Below are positions 16,052-24,989 of a stretch of 64,000 nucleotides of DNA, piece after piece. Position 1 is the first letter of the stretch; each line of letters begins with the position of its first letter. Both the position numbers and the translations under genes were made by a program. Below the pieces are notes generated by a model. It saw nothing but the letters and a program-made list of their open reading frames with translations. It ran no database searches and had not been told where the DNA came from. The stretch is from the NCBI GenBank assembly GCA_016840035.1, contig JAEOTC010000075.1, positions 1 through 64,000 on the forward strand. The letters run 5' to 3'. The DNA comes from Candidatus Hodarchaeota archaeon. Its GTDB lineage: Archaea > Asgardarchaeota > Heimdallarchaeia > Hodarchaeales > Hodarchaeaceae.

Positions 16052-18436
16052 TTGATATTCGAACAAACCCAGGTGGACAATACAAAAAGAGATTTTCTTG
16101 ACAAATGTCTACCCTTACTATCAAAAGAGAATGATCAGGATAAAGACACGCTATTCAAGATTATTGCTAATATAATTTTTTTAGTGCTTCTATCTGAGAA
16201 TTTTATTGAAGATAATTTGTTTTTGAATAGAATGAAGGAGAAATCAAACAAATTAAGGATAGAAGTATTAATAGAACATATATTGAGTGCATCTCGAAGC
16301 AAAGAACCATCCCAAGTAATAATTCATGAACTCTTGGAGGAGCTATCAAGGATTGATGATCTTGGGAATGCGGAAATAGATGTTGAAACATTCTTTTCGA
16401 TACTTGATTTAGTCCCTCTTGATTTGAATTCGGGATCTCAGGTCCTTTCACTTGTAGTAGAACATTATTCTGGATCTATAATTGCGAGGAAGAAGCGTGG
16501 TTCATATTACACTCTTCAAGAAGACGCAGAATTGATTTCATTTATTTCTGGTTTTCGATTTCTACAACATGTGACTAAAGGAGATTCTAATGAAGATCTT
16601 TTCAATATGTTAACTTCAAAATCTACGAAACAAGAACAAGTAACACTTTTTGCTGATTTACCTTCTGAGATTTCTATATTGGATCCGAGCTGTGGAACAG
16701 GGTCATTTTTAGTTGAAATTATCCACTTTCTTGCACGCTTAGGATCTAGATTGGCAAATAAAAAGTTGAAAGTTTCAGTTTATGGATATGATCTCAATTC
16801 CGAGGCTTTAATTGGAGCTAAATTCCGAATATTGCTCCTTAAACTTTCACTTATAAAAAAATACGGATTTATGCCAATAGAAATAGAATTTAGATTTTCG
16901 ACCAATGATTTTTTGTTGAATGACATTAATAACAAATTTGATATCATCATCGGAAATCCTCCTTATATACGACATGAAGATATTGGAATGTACCAAGATC
17001 CCGGTTACAAAGAGAGTCTCCAAGAGAAATATTTATCACTCTTAGAACCAAATGTTAAACTAGATCGAAAAAGCGATTATCTGATTTACTTTTGCATTAA
17101 ATGCTTAGACCAGCTAAAATCAAGTGGGGTGTTAGTTTTCCTAACTTCTAACGCATGGTTAGAAGTGAAATATGGCAAAACCTTACAGAATCAATTAATA
17201 TCCTTGTTAAGCAGACAAAAATTAACCAACTGTGAAATCATTCACCAATCACGCTCTAGATTATGGGAACATCTCGGAATTAATTCAGTAATCTTTCTAG
17301 CTGTAAAATCAGAGAAAAAAAGCGTAATTAGGGCAAAAATCTTCTTTACTGAAACCTTCATAGATTTAAGAGAAATTCCTCCATCTTTATTAAAACAAGG
17401 GCTAATTTTTGGGAAAGAATTCTCATCTAAAGAGTATAGAACTGAATTTATTTCTATTGCTGATCTAAAATCTACCCATAAGTGGGCTGGTACGTTTTTA
17501 CGAGCAACTAGGAATGAGCGTCAAGTTTTGCACAAGTTGAAAATACGAGGTAAACCTCTTTCAGATCTAGCAGATGTGCAATTTGGGCTTAAGACAGGGG
17601 CTAATGATTTCTTCCATTTATCAGTAATATTTCAAGATGAGAAATCAAATCTTGTCAAAATTACCAATGCTCTAGGTTATCACGGTGAAATTGAGAACAG
17701 ATTTCTCCTCCCATTGATTAAAAGTCCTCTAGAATGCGAGGGGTTCGAAATACCATCTTCATTCATCCCTAAGGTTTGGTTATTCAACTGTCAAGAACCT
17801 CTGGGTAATATAAAAAGTGAAAACGCTACCAAATATATTCAATGGGGTGCAAATAGTCAAGTATCTGTTAAACAAGGAAAAAAAATGGGAACTAGTATAA
17901 ATGGATTCCATCAGCTTAAAAGCTTAAGTCATAGAGATCCATGGTTTAGTTTACCGAAATGTAAGTCACCCCATCTTCTCTGGACAAAGAGTATTCATGA
18001 TAAACCTGGATGTTTGTTAAATCGTTCGAATTTAATCCCAGATCAACGATTTTATGGAATATCTGTACACGATTCCAAATATATTCCGTTAATATTCGCA
18101 TATCTTAACAGCAGTCTCATTTGGGCGCAGATGGAGCTTTCAGGAAATACGAACATGGGATTTGGAGTATTAGATACTAATGTTTACTGGTTAAAATCTG
18201 TGAGAATTCCAACCAATTTAACAGAAGACCAGGAAGTTTCCTTGTTTAAATTCTGTACTGAATTAAGAAAAGAGACCTCTAGGAAGCCGATTACATCAGA
18301 ATCCCCTCTACGTAGACAAATTGACTCTTTCTTCTGCAATCTTCTTGAAATTTCGGAAAAAGAGTATATTTTGTTAAACCAATTTATCAAAAGAAGCGTA
18401 ATCAACCGGCTTAAAGAAAATACGAAAGGTAATTAA
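16052..18436 (+). CDS. N6-adenine DNA methyltransferase, Eco57I/TaqI-like, no visible nuclease domain
   Basis: 794 aa from a TTG two bases after the AOR stop; a GTG at 16073 is an alternative. The N-terminal 150 residues are helical and unassigned. Then come the N6-MTase motifs in gamma order: RKKRGSYYTLQEDAELI (motif X region, about 150-170), DPSCGTGSFLVEI (motif I, about 210-222) and IIGNPPYIRHED (motif IV, about 299-310). The C-terminal 300 residues look like a TaqI-C-type target recognition region (ADVQFGLKTGANDFF; FYGISVHDSKYIPLIFAYLN). I see no PD-(D/E)xK nuclease motif in the N-terminus, so it may be a lone methyltransferase rather than a type IIG enzyme. A helical protein of unknown function follows. 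Confidence 0.85.
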   Translation: MIFEQTQVDNTKRDFLDKCLPLLSKENDQDKDTLFKIIANIIFLVLLSENFIEDNLFLNRMKEKSNKLRIEVLIEHILSASRSKEPSQVIIHELLEELSRIDDLGNAEIDVETFFSILDLVPLDLNSGSQVLSLVVEHYSGSIIARKKRGSYYTLQEDAELISFISGFRFLQHVTKGDSNEDLFNMLTSKSTKQEQVTLFADLPSEISILDPSCGTGSFLVEIIHFLARLGSRLANKKLKVSVYGYDLNSEALIGAKFRILLLKLSLIKKYGFMPIEIEFRFSTNDFLLNDINNKFDIIIGNPPYIRHEDIGMYQDPGYKESLQEKYLSLLEPNVKLDRKSDYLIYFCIKCLDQLKSSGVLVFLTSNAWLEVKYGKTLQNQLISLLSRQKLTNCEIIHQSRSRLWEHLGINSVIFLAVKSEKKSVIRAKIFFTETFIDLREIPPSLLKQGLIFGKEFSSKEYRTEFISIADLKSTHKWAGTFLRATRNERQVLHKLKIRGKPLSDLADVQFGLKTGANDFFHLSVIFQDEKSNLVKITNALGYHGEIENRFLLPLIKSPLECEGFEIPSSFIPKVWLFNCQEPLGNIKSENATKYIQWGANSQVSVKQGKKMGTSINGFHQLKSLSHRDPWFSLPKCKSPHLLWTKSIHDKPGCLLNRSNLIPDQRFYGISVHDSKYIPLIFAYLNSSLIWAQMELSGNTNMGFGVLDTNVYWLKSVRIPTNLTEDQEVSLFKFCTELRKETSRKPITSESPLRRQIDSFFCNLLEISEKEYILLNQFIKRSVINRLKENTKGN

Positions 18437-18483
18437 ATAGACATCTCAGTTCGAATCATGTAGAGTAAGGGTGAAATCTACTC

Positions 18484-19134
18484 GTGAATGTTGCTACCTT
18501 ATCCTTTCGTGAAGTGATTGATCAGCTGGTTCGCCAGCAGTTTTTTATTTCTCCAAACATTATTACAGATAGAACCTACACACTCCAATTCGAAGTGGAA
18601 GGATCCAATAAGATATTAGATCATTTTGCGGACTTTCTTTTTAATCACTGCAAGGATCTTTATGGAACTGATCCCGTTCCCTATCTTGATACTCTACTTC
18701 GTACAGGAAAGAAATTGTCGATAAACCCATTGGATAAACTTGAAATTCGATTTGATGAAAAAATTGGCAGTTTTATTAAAGAAGGACTGGCAACAGAAAC
18801 TATTCTCTTTATTGCTACAATATCTTCGATATTAGAAGTATTGGATTATTCTCATTACCAAACATTGCTTAAGGAATTATCAGGTCTTTATTATCATCAA
18901 TGTATTAGCTTACTCGCGACTCAAGAGTATGAAGATCAAGAAAAAAATCTGAATGATGGATTAAAGCGTCTAAGTGAAGCTGCAGAACCTAAATTGTCTC
19001 TTATTCAAAATATAATTAAGTTGAAGAGCTTGGCATCAATTTTTGACATTACTGAACTGATCTCTTACGATAAACGTCAGCTCATGGATATTCAATCAGA
19101 TATCATCCGCAAAGTAATCTCGGGGAGTTATTAA
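18484..19134 (+). CDS. Helical protein of unknown function downstream of DNA methyltransferase
   Basis: 216 aa starting with GTG at 18484, 47 bases after the methyltransferase stop. The chain is soluble and mostly helical. A N-terminal region contains FEVEGSNKILDHFADFLFNHC, the middle repeats Leu/Ile-rich helices, and no catalytic motif, zinc site or membrane segment is visible. Position suggests an accessory gene of the methyltransferase, but nothing in the sequence proves it. I do not recognise a family. Confidence 0.55.
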   Translation: MNVATLSFREVIDQLVRQQFFISPNIITDRTYTLQFEVEGSNKILDHFADFLFNHCKDLYGTDPVPYLDTLLRTGKKLSINPLDKLEIRFDEKIGSFIKEGLATETILFIATISSILEVLDYSHYQTLLKELSGLYYHQCISLLATQEYEDQEKNLNDGLKRLSEAAEPKLSLIQNIIKLKSLASIFDITELISYDKRQLMDIQSDIIRKVISGSY

Positions 19135-19219
19135 TCACTTTAATTTTTCAAAAAGGTTAAAAACTCGATTACTGCAATTAAAATCTAACCTTTAAACTCG
19201 ACATTCAAGGGTTTTAACC

Positions 19220-19828
19220 ATGTTAGAAATTGTAGTAGATTTACTCGGAATTATTATATTGGTAGCTGGACTAATTGGCCTCGCATACGGAGTTAATAAG
19301 TTCATGAAGTCAAGACGACATGAATCTAGTTTTTTAAAGTTTCTTGCTTTAGCTACCTCAATTGTTATTGGAATTGTGAATATTATAGCGATTTATGAGG
19401 GTTATGTTGATACTGTTGAACCCGATGTAGTTGTACACTGGTTAACGGTTGTACTCATATTCTTAGCAGGTATGTCCATGTTAGCTGACCCATTAAAAGA
19501 AACTCCATTAGCAGCTATGATATCCATGATTACATTAGGAGCATTAGCGGGATTACTATTACTCTTTGCTGATTTAGAAGGCGGAACAAGTGATATAGAT
19601 TTATTTGGAATAATACTTCCACTTTGGGTAGTAATTCTTGGGATAGTAATTATCGTTGGAATCGTCTTTGTTGCTAGTTTCTTCACTGAATTTACTGTAG
19701 ATAAGATCCTGCAATTAATAAGTTGGAGTCCAGTTGTAATTGTCTTTAATGCCCTTCTCTTACTCCAAGGAATCTTAATGCTTCTTCTTGGTGAACCTGC
19801 GGGGATCTGGCATTTATTAAGCCCTTAA
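19220..19828 (+). CDS. Small polytopic membrane protein, unknown function
   Basis: 202 aa with about six hydrophobic segments: residues 4-26, 42-60, 74-90, 100-118, 128-153 and 172-195. The loops are short and acidic. The first cytosolic-looking loop is basic (KFMKSRRHE). No transport or catalytic motif is visible. It stands between the methyltransferase pair and a convergent small GTPase, with a hairpin terminator after its stop. Family not recognised. Confidence 0.6.
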   Translation: MLEIVVDLLGIIILVAGLIGLAYGVNKFMKSRRHESSFLKFLALATSIVIGIVNIIAIYEGYVDTVEPDVVVHWLTVVLIFLAGMSMLADPLKETPLAAMISMITLGALAGLLLLFADLEGGTSDIDLFGIILPLWVVILGIVIIVGIVFVASFFTEFTVDKILQLISWSPVVIVFNALLLLQGILMLLLGEPAGIWHLLSP

Positions 19829-19842
19829 TAATTGATTTTCAA

Positions 19843-19875
19843 AGCGGATATTCTCCGCTCTCCCTTTTATTTTTT
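19843..19875. terminator. Stem-loop terminator between convergent genes
   Basis: AGCGGA (19843-19848) and TCCGCT (19854-19859) form a perfect stem with a 5-base loop, followed by CTCCCTTTTATTTTTT. It lies between the membrane-protein stop at 19828 and the GTPase stop at 19867, which falls inside the T-tract. Confidence 0.55.
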
Positions 19876-20412
19876 AATATCAGCTTTATCCATAATAGCG
19901 CGAGCTAGTGTTGAGAATGCCTCTTCAATCGCTTCCCCAGTTTTTGCTGATGTTTCAACAAATCCTGCATTGAGTGATTTTGATTTAACAAAACCTTGTA
20001 TAGTTTTTAGATTCGAAGGAACTTCGTCTCGTAGATCGATTTTGTTCCCCACTAGAACTACTGGGAGTTCATCATAGGTACCAGCCCGTTCTCTCACTTC
20101 CTGAACCCAAATATCGAGCGATTCTAAGGATTTAGGTTGAGTAACATCATAGACAGCTAACGCACCCATTGCTCCCTTATAATATGATTTCATAACATTT
20201 CTAAATGCTGGTTGTCCTGCTAGATCCCAAATTTGAAACTCGACATTTATTCCATCGATTTTAGTTTTTAAAAATGCGAAGTCAGCTCCCATGGTAGCTA
20301 GGAAGTCTGCACGGAATCCTTCTCCCATATATCGACGCCGTATAGATGTTTTCCCTACAGCTCCGTCACCTAAAAGTATAATCTTGAATAGTAGGGTTGT
20401 CATCAGTATCAT
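19867..20412 (-). CDS. Ras/Rab-like small GTPase
   Basis: 181 aa. All five G motifs are intact: G1 GDGAVGKT (15-22), G2 Thr40 in ATMGADF, G3 WDLAGQ (62-67) with the Ras-type Gln, G4 NKID (123-126) and G5 SAK (155-157). The start ATG at 20412 is supported by GAGGTGA seven bases upstream. There is no C-terminal Cys (it ends ADIKK), so no prenyl anchor. Such eukaryote-like small GTPases are a hallmark of Asgard archaea, where roles in trafficking or polarity are suspected but unproven. No GAP or GEF is evident beside it; a Roadblock protein is encoded at 8055. Confidence 0.92.
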   Translation of the reverse strand: MILMTTLLFKIILLGDGAVGKTSIRRRYMGEGFRADFLATMGADFAFLKTKIDGINVEFQIWDLAGQPAFRNVMKSYYKGAMGALAVYDVTQPKSLESLDIWVQEVRERAGTYDELPVVLVGNKIDLRDEVPSNLKTIQGFVKSKSLNAGFVETSAKTGEAIEEAFSTLARAIMDKADIKK

Positions 20413-20480
20413 TTTCTACTCACCTCTTGATTTTTTAAGCTCTTTCTAATAAAGCGTTTTGTCCTCCTCGAGATGGTAGT

Positions 20481-21071
20481 GTGAATCTTGTGTCAATCTC
20501 AAACTCAGATTTACTGATATTTGTCGTAGGTACTTCTGGAAGTGGAAAAGATAGTGTAATGCGAGAAACAGTCACTTATTTGGACACTATTGACATACCA
20601 GCATCGATATTGAGGAGAGTAATTACTAGACCTTCTGATAAAAATGAGGAATCAACTTTTATGACAGTTGAAGAATTCTCGTTGCACAAAGCTGAAGATG
20701 AATTTGCTCTTTATTGGAATATTTATGATAATTGGTATGGGTGCGGATGGAGACAAATAAAGGAAGCAATAAATCGAAAAGAGTTTTTACTAATTAATAT
20801 ATCAAGAGGGATGCTTTTCAAAGCAAGAGAAGTTTTCCCAAAATGTCTAATCATTTTAGTTACAGTTCCTCAAGAAATAGCAGAGTCAAGAATCAAGAAA
20901 CGAGGGAGAGAAGATGAGGAAGGGTTACAAACTCGTTTAACAAGGATGAAGAAAAAAATCGACATGCCCACTCCGAATCTAGTCATTGAGAACATAGGTG
21001 ATCTTCCCAAAACTGCTGAAGTCCTTGGAAACTTTTTAAATATTCGGTACAAAGAAAGGAAAGATGAATAA
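20481..21071 (+). CDS. PhnN-like / guanylate-kinase-fold nucleotide kinase
   Basis: 196 aa from a GTG at 20481. The P-loop VGTSGSGKDSV (about 16-26) with Lys followed by Asp is characteristic of ribose 1,5-bisphosphokinase PhnN rather than guanylate kinase. RRVITRPSD and YWNIYDNWYGCG match the substrate region of that family, and ESRIKKRGREDE is the lid. PhnN phosphorylates ribose 1,5-bisphosphate to PRPP. In archaea this could link to ribose-bisphosphate/AMP salvage, but no RuBisCO or phn gene is visible here. The downstream membrane-protein gene overlaps its last 8 bases. The exact phosphate acceptor is uncertain. Confidence 0.7.
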   Translation: MNLVSISNSDLLIFVVGTSGSGKDSVMRETVTYLDTIDIPASILRRVITRPSDKNEESTFMTVEEFSLHKAEDEFALYWNIYDNWYGCGWRQIKEAINRKEFLLINISRGMLFKAREVFPKCLIILVTVPQEIAESRIKKRGREDEEGLQTRLTRMKKKIDMPTPNLVIENIGDLPKTAEVLGNFLNIRYKERKDE

Positions 21072-21630
21072 AATGACCTTAATCATGAGTAAATTGAAAG
21101 AATTTTCTGAATCACGGCTGCTACCTATACTCACAGTAATCTCGTTAGTTTTTACAGTTCTAGTCTATCTCTTAATGAGACCAATAGAGGTTGAATTAAC
21201 TACTCAAACCGCATACGGGGTTATAGATTTAGAATTTGCTTGGAATGTAGAACAAATGGAAACCATTTTATCTTCTTGGGGAGATGAATTAATAGCTAAG
21301 GAAATTAATGCTGTATTACTTGATTTTGGTTTTCTTGTAGTTTATTCACTATCTCTTACCGGAGTCACTTTATTACTAACGAAATTAGGCGCTTTTACTA
21401 GTTTAACTAATCTTGGATATTACTTTGCAATTCTTCCCTTCATCGCAGCTGGATTCGATTTCATTGAAAATGTCAATCTTCTTTTAGTTCTCAGCTCCCC
21501 ATCTTCCTTCCCCTCGTTCGCACCATTGTTAGCTTCCATCTGTGCAGCACTGAAGTTTGGTTTGATAATCATAACCATAATTTTCTGGTTTGGCGGAATA
21601 CTTTACTCATTAGTTCAAAGAATTGTATAA
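21064..21630 (+). CDS. Four-helix membrane protein, unknown function
   Basis: 188 aa, start overlapping the PhnN-like stop by 8 bases, so the two are translationally coupled. Hydrophobic segments lie at about residues 18-38, 80-105, 115-135 and 145-180. An extracytoplasmic-looking loop of about 40 residues between the first two is acidic (VIDLEFAWNVEQMETILSSW). No known motif. Coupling to a nucleotide kinase is the only contextual hint. Confidence 0.6.
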   Translation: MNKMTLIMSKLKEFSESRLLPILTVISLVFTVLVYLLMRPIEVELTTQTAYGVIDLEFAWNVEQMETILSSWGDELIAKEINAVLLDFGFLVVYSLSLTGVTLLLTKLGAFTSLTNLGYYFAILPFIAAGFDFIENVNLLLVLSSPSSFPSFAPLLASICAALKFGLIIITIIFWFGGILYSLVQRIV

Positions 21631-21672
21631 CCGTGGGATAAACAAAGATCATTTGTTATATAACAGTAACTT

Positions 21673-22128
21673 TCAAACAATTTCCACAAATCTGGAGAGA
21701 ATATACCATGTGGCCTGAAATGCATCATTTTCAAGTGTTGCTTCAATGGTATAACCATTTTTTTGATAAAATTTTATGTTTTGATGTTTTTCACTTGTAC
21801 TAAGTCGTATTTTATGCCATTTCTTTTCTTTTGCCAGATTCTCCAATTTTTGTAAAATTAGACTACCAATTCCTTGAGATTTCCGGTATTCCTCCTTTAC
21901 AAGTAATGTTGATACTCGTAGTGTGTTTCCCATTATCAAACATTGGGCTGCACCAAGTATCTGTCTAGATGAAGAGTTGTCAGTCACGATTACGGTTAGG
22001 GGCTGATTGATTTCGTCTGAAATATCTCTACCAAAGTGTTGTGAATTCGCAGAGAGCCATTCATGCCTGAAAAAGGATTTAATATCTTCATCTGCCTTAT
22101 CAAAGATGAATTCAACATTTAGTTCCAT
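21673..22128 (-). CDS. GNAT family N-acetyltransferase
   Basis: 151 aa with the GNAT core. The acetyl-CoA pyrophosphate loop is in VKEEYRKSQGIGSLILQKLE (R/Q-x-x-G-x-G/A type). This is followed by HKIRLSTSEKHQNIKFYQKNGY, the usual strand plus helix near the acceptor site. Substrate not predictable. It is convergent with the membrane gene at 21064 and divergent from the one at 22263. Confidence 0.8.
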   Translation of the reverse strand: MELNVEFIFDKADEDIKSFFRHEWLSANSQHFGRDISDEINQPLTVIVTDNSSSRQILGAAQCLIMGNTLRVSTLLVKEEYRKSQGIGSLILQKLENLAKEKKWHKIRLSTSEKHQNIKFYQKNGYTIEATLENDAFQATWYILSRFVEIV

Positions 22129-22262
22129 TTTTCCATCTCAAATTACGTTAATTTCATCATTTAAGGAATTTGGGATGGTGGATTCTAATAAGCAATGACA
22201 ATTTATTCCCCCTAAACTTTTTAGACTACGTTCCAAATAAGGGTACTTGGTGGATTGTTCGA

Positions 22263-22754
22263 ATGCAACTTCCTACTCATGTCCTCGTGGCTGTTTTTAC
22301 TCAATATTTAATCACGAAATTTCTAACATTCCCAACATGTGTAGAAATATGTTTAATTATTCTCCTTTGTGGATTTTCACATTTCTTCATCGATGCGCTA
22401 GGGAAAATCACCTATCACCCCCCAATCCGTGAACTAGGAAATTTTTGGTTATATTGGCATATTTTCCTTTATGCATTCGGTTTTTTCTTGATTTTCCTAT
22501 ATTTTCAAGTTTATTGGCTAGGAATTCTCTCAGGTCTCCTTGTTGATATCTGGGATTGGATTATCCTAAGAAATTATGCGAAATATACATCACAACCTGA
22601 TTGGGGAAAAAAATATTATCTCCATCCAATTGCAGATAAAATTCGTGGGATTTTTTTCTCTAGATTTCCCAACCTGAACCATTCAAAGGTTGGTATTCTG
22701 CCAGAAATAATACTCTATATTGGATGGTTAATCCTCTATTTGTCTACAAGTTAA
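22263..22754 (+). CDS. Membrane-bound YdjM-like putative metal-dependent hydrolase
   Basis: 163 aa from the ATG at 22263, chosen because GGTGG lies nine bases upstream and the product then begins MQLPTH, the pattern seen at the start of YdjM/DUF457-type proteins; an in-frame TTG at 22170 would add 31 residues. Four to five hydrophobic segments are present. Conserved-looking polar residues within them are His6, then FSHFFID about 50 residues later and LLVDIWDWI further on. The family is thought to be membrane-embedded hydrolases by His/Asp content; no substrate is known. Moderate confidence in the family. Confidence 0.5.
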   Translation: MQLPTHVLVAVFTQYLITKFLTFPTCVEICLIILLCGFSHFFIDALGKITYHPPIRELGNFWLYWHIFLYAFGFFLIFLYFQVYWLGILSGLLVDIWDWIILRNYAKYTSQPDWGKKYYLHPIADKIRGIFFSRFPNLNHSKVGILPEIILYIGWLILYLSTS

Positions 22755-22766
22755 TCAGTATTTTGA

Positions 22767-24017
22767 CTAATAGAATCGTTCTTGTGTATATTTTGTTTGG
22801 GATATGATTTTTCCATTTCGTATTGTTGTTCTTGCTGGGGGAGTGGTTCGGATTGCCTCGTGTACATTCTTAACTCCATGCAGAATCAATAGATCCGCTG
22901 ACGTACCTACTTCGAATTGATGAGTAATATCCATAGTTTTCGCTGCATTGATAGTTATGGTATCGTATAATGTATTAATAGCAGATGCAGTCGTCATCTT
23001 TGCCGCATGGCCTAGTAAATTAGCCACCTCAAGCATATCACCCTTTCCAAATGGATAGTATGGATCGTGTATACAATCCTGACCAATAGTTACGTTTACA
23101 CCAGCTTCTAGAAGTTCTTTTACTCTGGTAATACCAACTCTCTGTGCTCTGGTATCTAACCGTCCTTGAAGAACCATATTGGTTGGTGGGTTAGTAACAA
23201 CATTAATTCCTGCTTTTTTCACTAATTCAATAACTCGAGCAGCATGATAATCATCATAGGAAGAGAGTGCACATATATGATCGACAGTAATTGAATTCCT
23301 AAATTTTTCCTCTATGGCACGTGAAGCCAGATATTGTAGGGTACGGGAATTAGGATCGTCTGTTTCGTCTGTATGACTATCGATTGGAACATTATACTTT
23401 TTAGCTAGGGAAAGAAGAATATTTACATGTTTTTTAGAATTCTCGTCATTGAATTCATTGTGTGGCATCCCTCCTAAAATCATCTCTTTTCCTCCCAATT
23501 CTAGTGCCTTTTCTAACAGTTCTTCTGTCCCTTCATCCTTTAAGATGCCTTCTTGGGGGAAAGCAACGATTTGTAGGTCGATGACATTTTTAAACTCCTC
23601 TTTGGTTGCAAGAAGCCCTTTTAATGGCATTAATCCTCCAATCGAATCGACATCAATATGAGTACGAATATGAGTTACTCCAAATTTTATCTGATTGTTG
23701 ATCACTTCAGACGCTCTTTTTTTAATATTATCCACTGTATAGTTTCTTTTTACTTCCCAAGTTTGTTGGATAGCTTCCCATAGAGTACCTGAAATATTAG
23801 GCTCAATAATATCGCCAATAAGTACTTTGTCAAGATGGATGTGAGGGGAAATCAGACTCTCAGTAACCAAAGATTGTTCTGCATTTATTATATGATCAAA
23901 TTGATTCTCACTAAATTTTGTGTCAATATCTGATATATTTGTTATCAATCCGCCATCGATTGTGATATTGACTAAATTTCCTTCCCTTGTAAGTGCATTT
24001 TTAATACCTAAACTCAT
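22767..24017 (-). CDS. Cytosine-deaminase-like amidohydrolase (CodA branch)
   Basis: 416 aa TIM-barrel amidohydrolase. The metal and catalytic residues match cytosine deaminase: HxH in SPHIHLDKVL, His and Glu in DSHTDETDDPNSR, His in ITVDHICALS and Asp in TIGQDCIHDPYYPFGKGDML. CodA-type enzymes deaminate cytosine, isocytosine or related rings such as ammelide. It is a stand-alone gene ending close to the convergent membrane gene. Together with the MTA/SAH-deaminase-like gene at 58223 and the purine genes at 49121-52712 it points to nucleobase salvage, but the substrate is an inference. Confidence 0.82.
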   Translation of the reverse strand: MSLGIKNALTREGNLVNITIDGGLITNISDIDTKFSENQFDHIINAEQSLVTESLISPHIHLDKVLIGDIIEPNISGTLWEAIQQTWEVKRNYTVDNIKKRASEVINNQIKFGVTHIRTHIDVDSIGGLMPLKGLLATKEEFKNVIDLQIVAFPQEGILKDEGTEELLEKALELGGKEMILGGMPHNEFNDENSKKHVNILLSLAKKYNVPIDSHTDETDDPNSRTLQYLASRAIEEKFRNSITVDHICALSSYDDYHAARVIELVKKAGINVVTNPPTNMVLQGRLDTRAQRVGITRVKELLEAGVNVTIGQDCIHDPYYPFGKGDMLEVANLLGHAAKMTTASAINTLYDTITINAAKTMDITHQFEVGTSADLLILHGVKNVHEAIRTTPPARTTIRNGKIISQTKYTQERFY

Positions 24018-24137
24018 TTCTCTCAGCCTTTATTTCACATGGTTTTGAATCAGCGATTTATAATGATTATTCGATTTTTTCAAATTCTTTTCTGATAGAT
24101 CCATTCCTCTGGAGACAGATTCTCTCTTGATAACTCT

Positions 24138-24989
24138 TTATTTTCGCTTAATTATTATAAAGGATGTTGCAATTAGGAAGAGGAGTGGAATACCAAAGAT
24201 AATATTTAGAGGAATGCCGAGTTGTCTATTGAGACTCCTATAGTCATCACGTATCTCATTATTTGTTAGTACTCTATTATACATTCGAACTTCATCAATT
24301 CGACCATTAAAATCCCTATTATCCATGAAATGATTACCGATGATAACAGGTGCAGATGTTTTGTGAACTCCTATTGAAGCTCTTCGTATTCCTACTAAGG
24401 TTCCATTGATGTAGAGCTGCATTAATGTCCCATCATACGTACTAGTAACAAAAGTCCATTCTGTGAAACTGATATTTTTGAATGCGTGACACTCTGTCCA
24501 CGGAGGGTCTCCAGACGGTGTTATAGTAAGAATAGGCCTCTGTGAATTAGACCAAAGCTCAAAAATATATGCAGCCTCTACAGTTAGAGTTTCTGTAAAA
24601 TATTTAGAAACTATTTGATGCCTGGCTCCTGTAGGACCATAGATAAAAATCCATGCTTCAATTGTGAAAGCTTCCACATCAAAGATTGGATTGATACCAC
24701 AATTAACCCAATCTCCGCGATCAAAATCCAAGGCTGTACCTCTATATCCCTCAGTCCAACTAGCTCCATTTATGATTCCAGTATTTCCTTCACCTGAAAG
24801 ATCGTACGCTATATTGCCCGATCCCTCATCGAAGGTGAGATTGAGAATCAATCCCTCTGATGAATAACCAATAGTCATATCAAAAGGTAAGAATATACTG
24901 GATATAATAATAAATGAAATAACTAACGATTTATAGATTTTTAGAGCTTTCACTACATTTCCCGTTAACTCAGACTTCAGAGTATTCAT
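24138..24989 (-). CDS. LamG (concanavalin-like) domain membrane-anchored surface protein
   Basis: About 283 aa from the ATG at 24989. A hydrophobic N-terminal segment (YKSLVISFIIISSIFLPF) acts as signal or anchor. A LamG/laminin-G-like fold spans about residues 45-230: LNLTFDEGSGNIAYDLSGEG, FTIEAWIFIYG, WTFVTSTYDGTLMQLYINGT and RIDEVRMYNRVLTNNEI. A C-terminal membrane helix ends in IIIKRK. The domain is therefore outside the cell, held at the membrane. LamG_3 modules bind glycans or proteins; no enzyme domain is attached. The start overlaps the 3' end of the kynureninase gene by 20 bases, an unexpected pairing. Confidence 0.8.
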   Translation of the reverse strand: MNTLKSELTGNVVKALKIYKSLVISFIIISSIFLPFDMTIGYSSEGLILNLTFDEGSGNIAYDLSGEGNTGIINGASWTEGYRGTALDFDRGDWVNCGINPIFDVEAFTIEAWIFIYGPTGARHQIVSKYFTETLTVEAAYIFELWSNSQRPILTITPSGDPPWTECHAFKNISFTEWTFVTSTYDGTLMQLYINGTLVGIRRASIGVHKTSAPVIIGNHFMDNRDFNGRIDEVRMYNRVLTNNEIRDDYRSLNRQLGIPLNIIFGIPLLFLIATSFIIIKRK

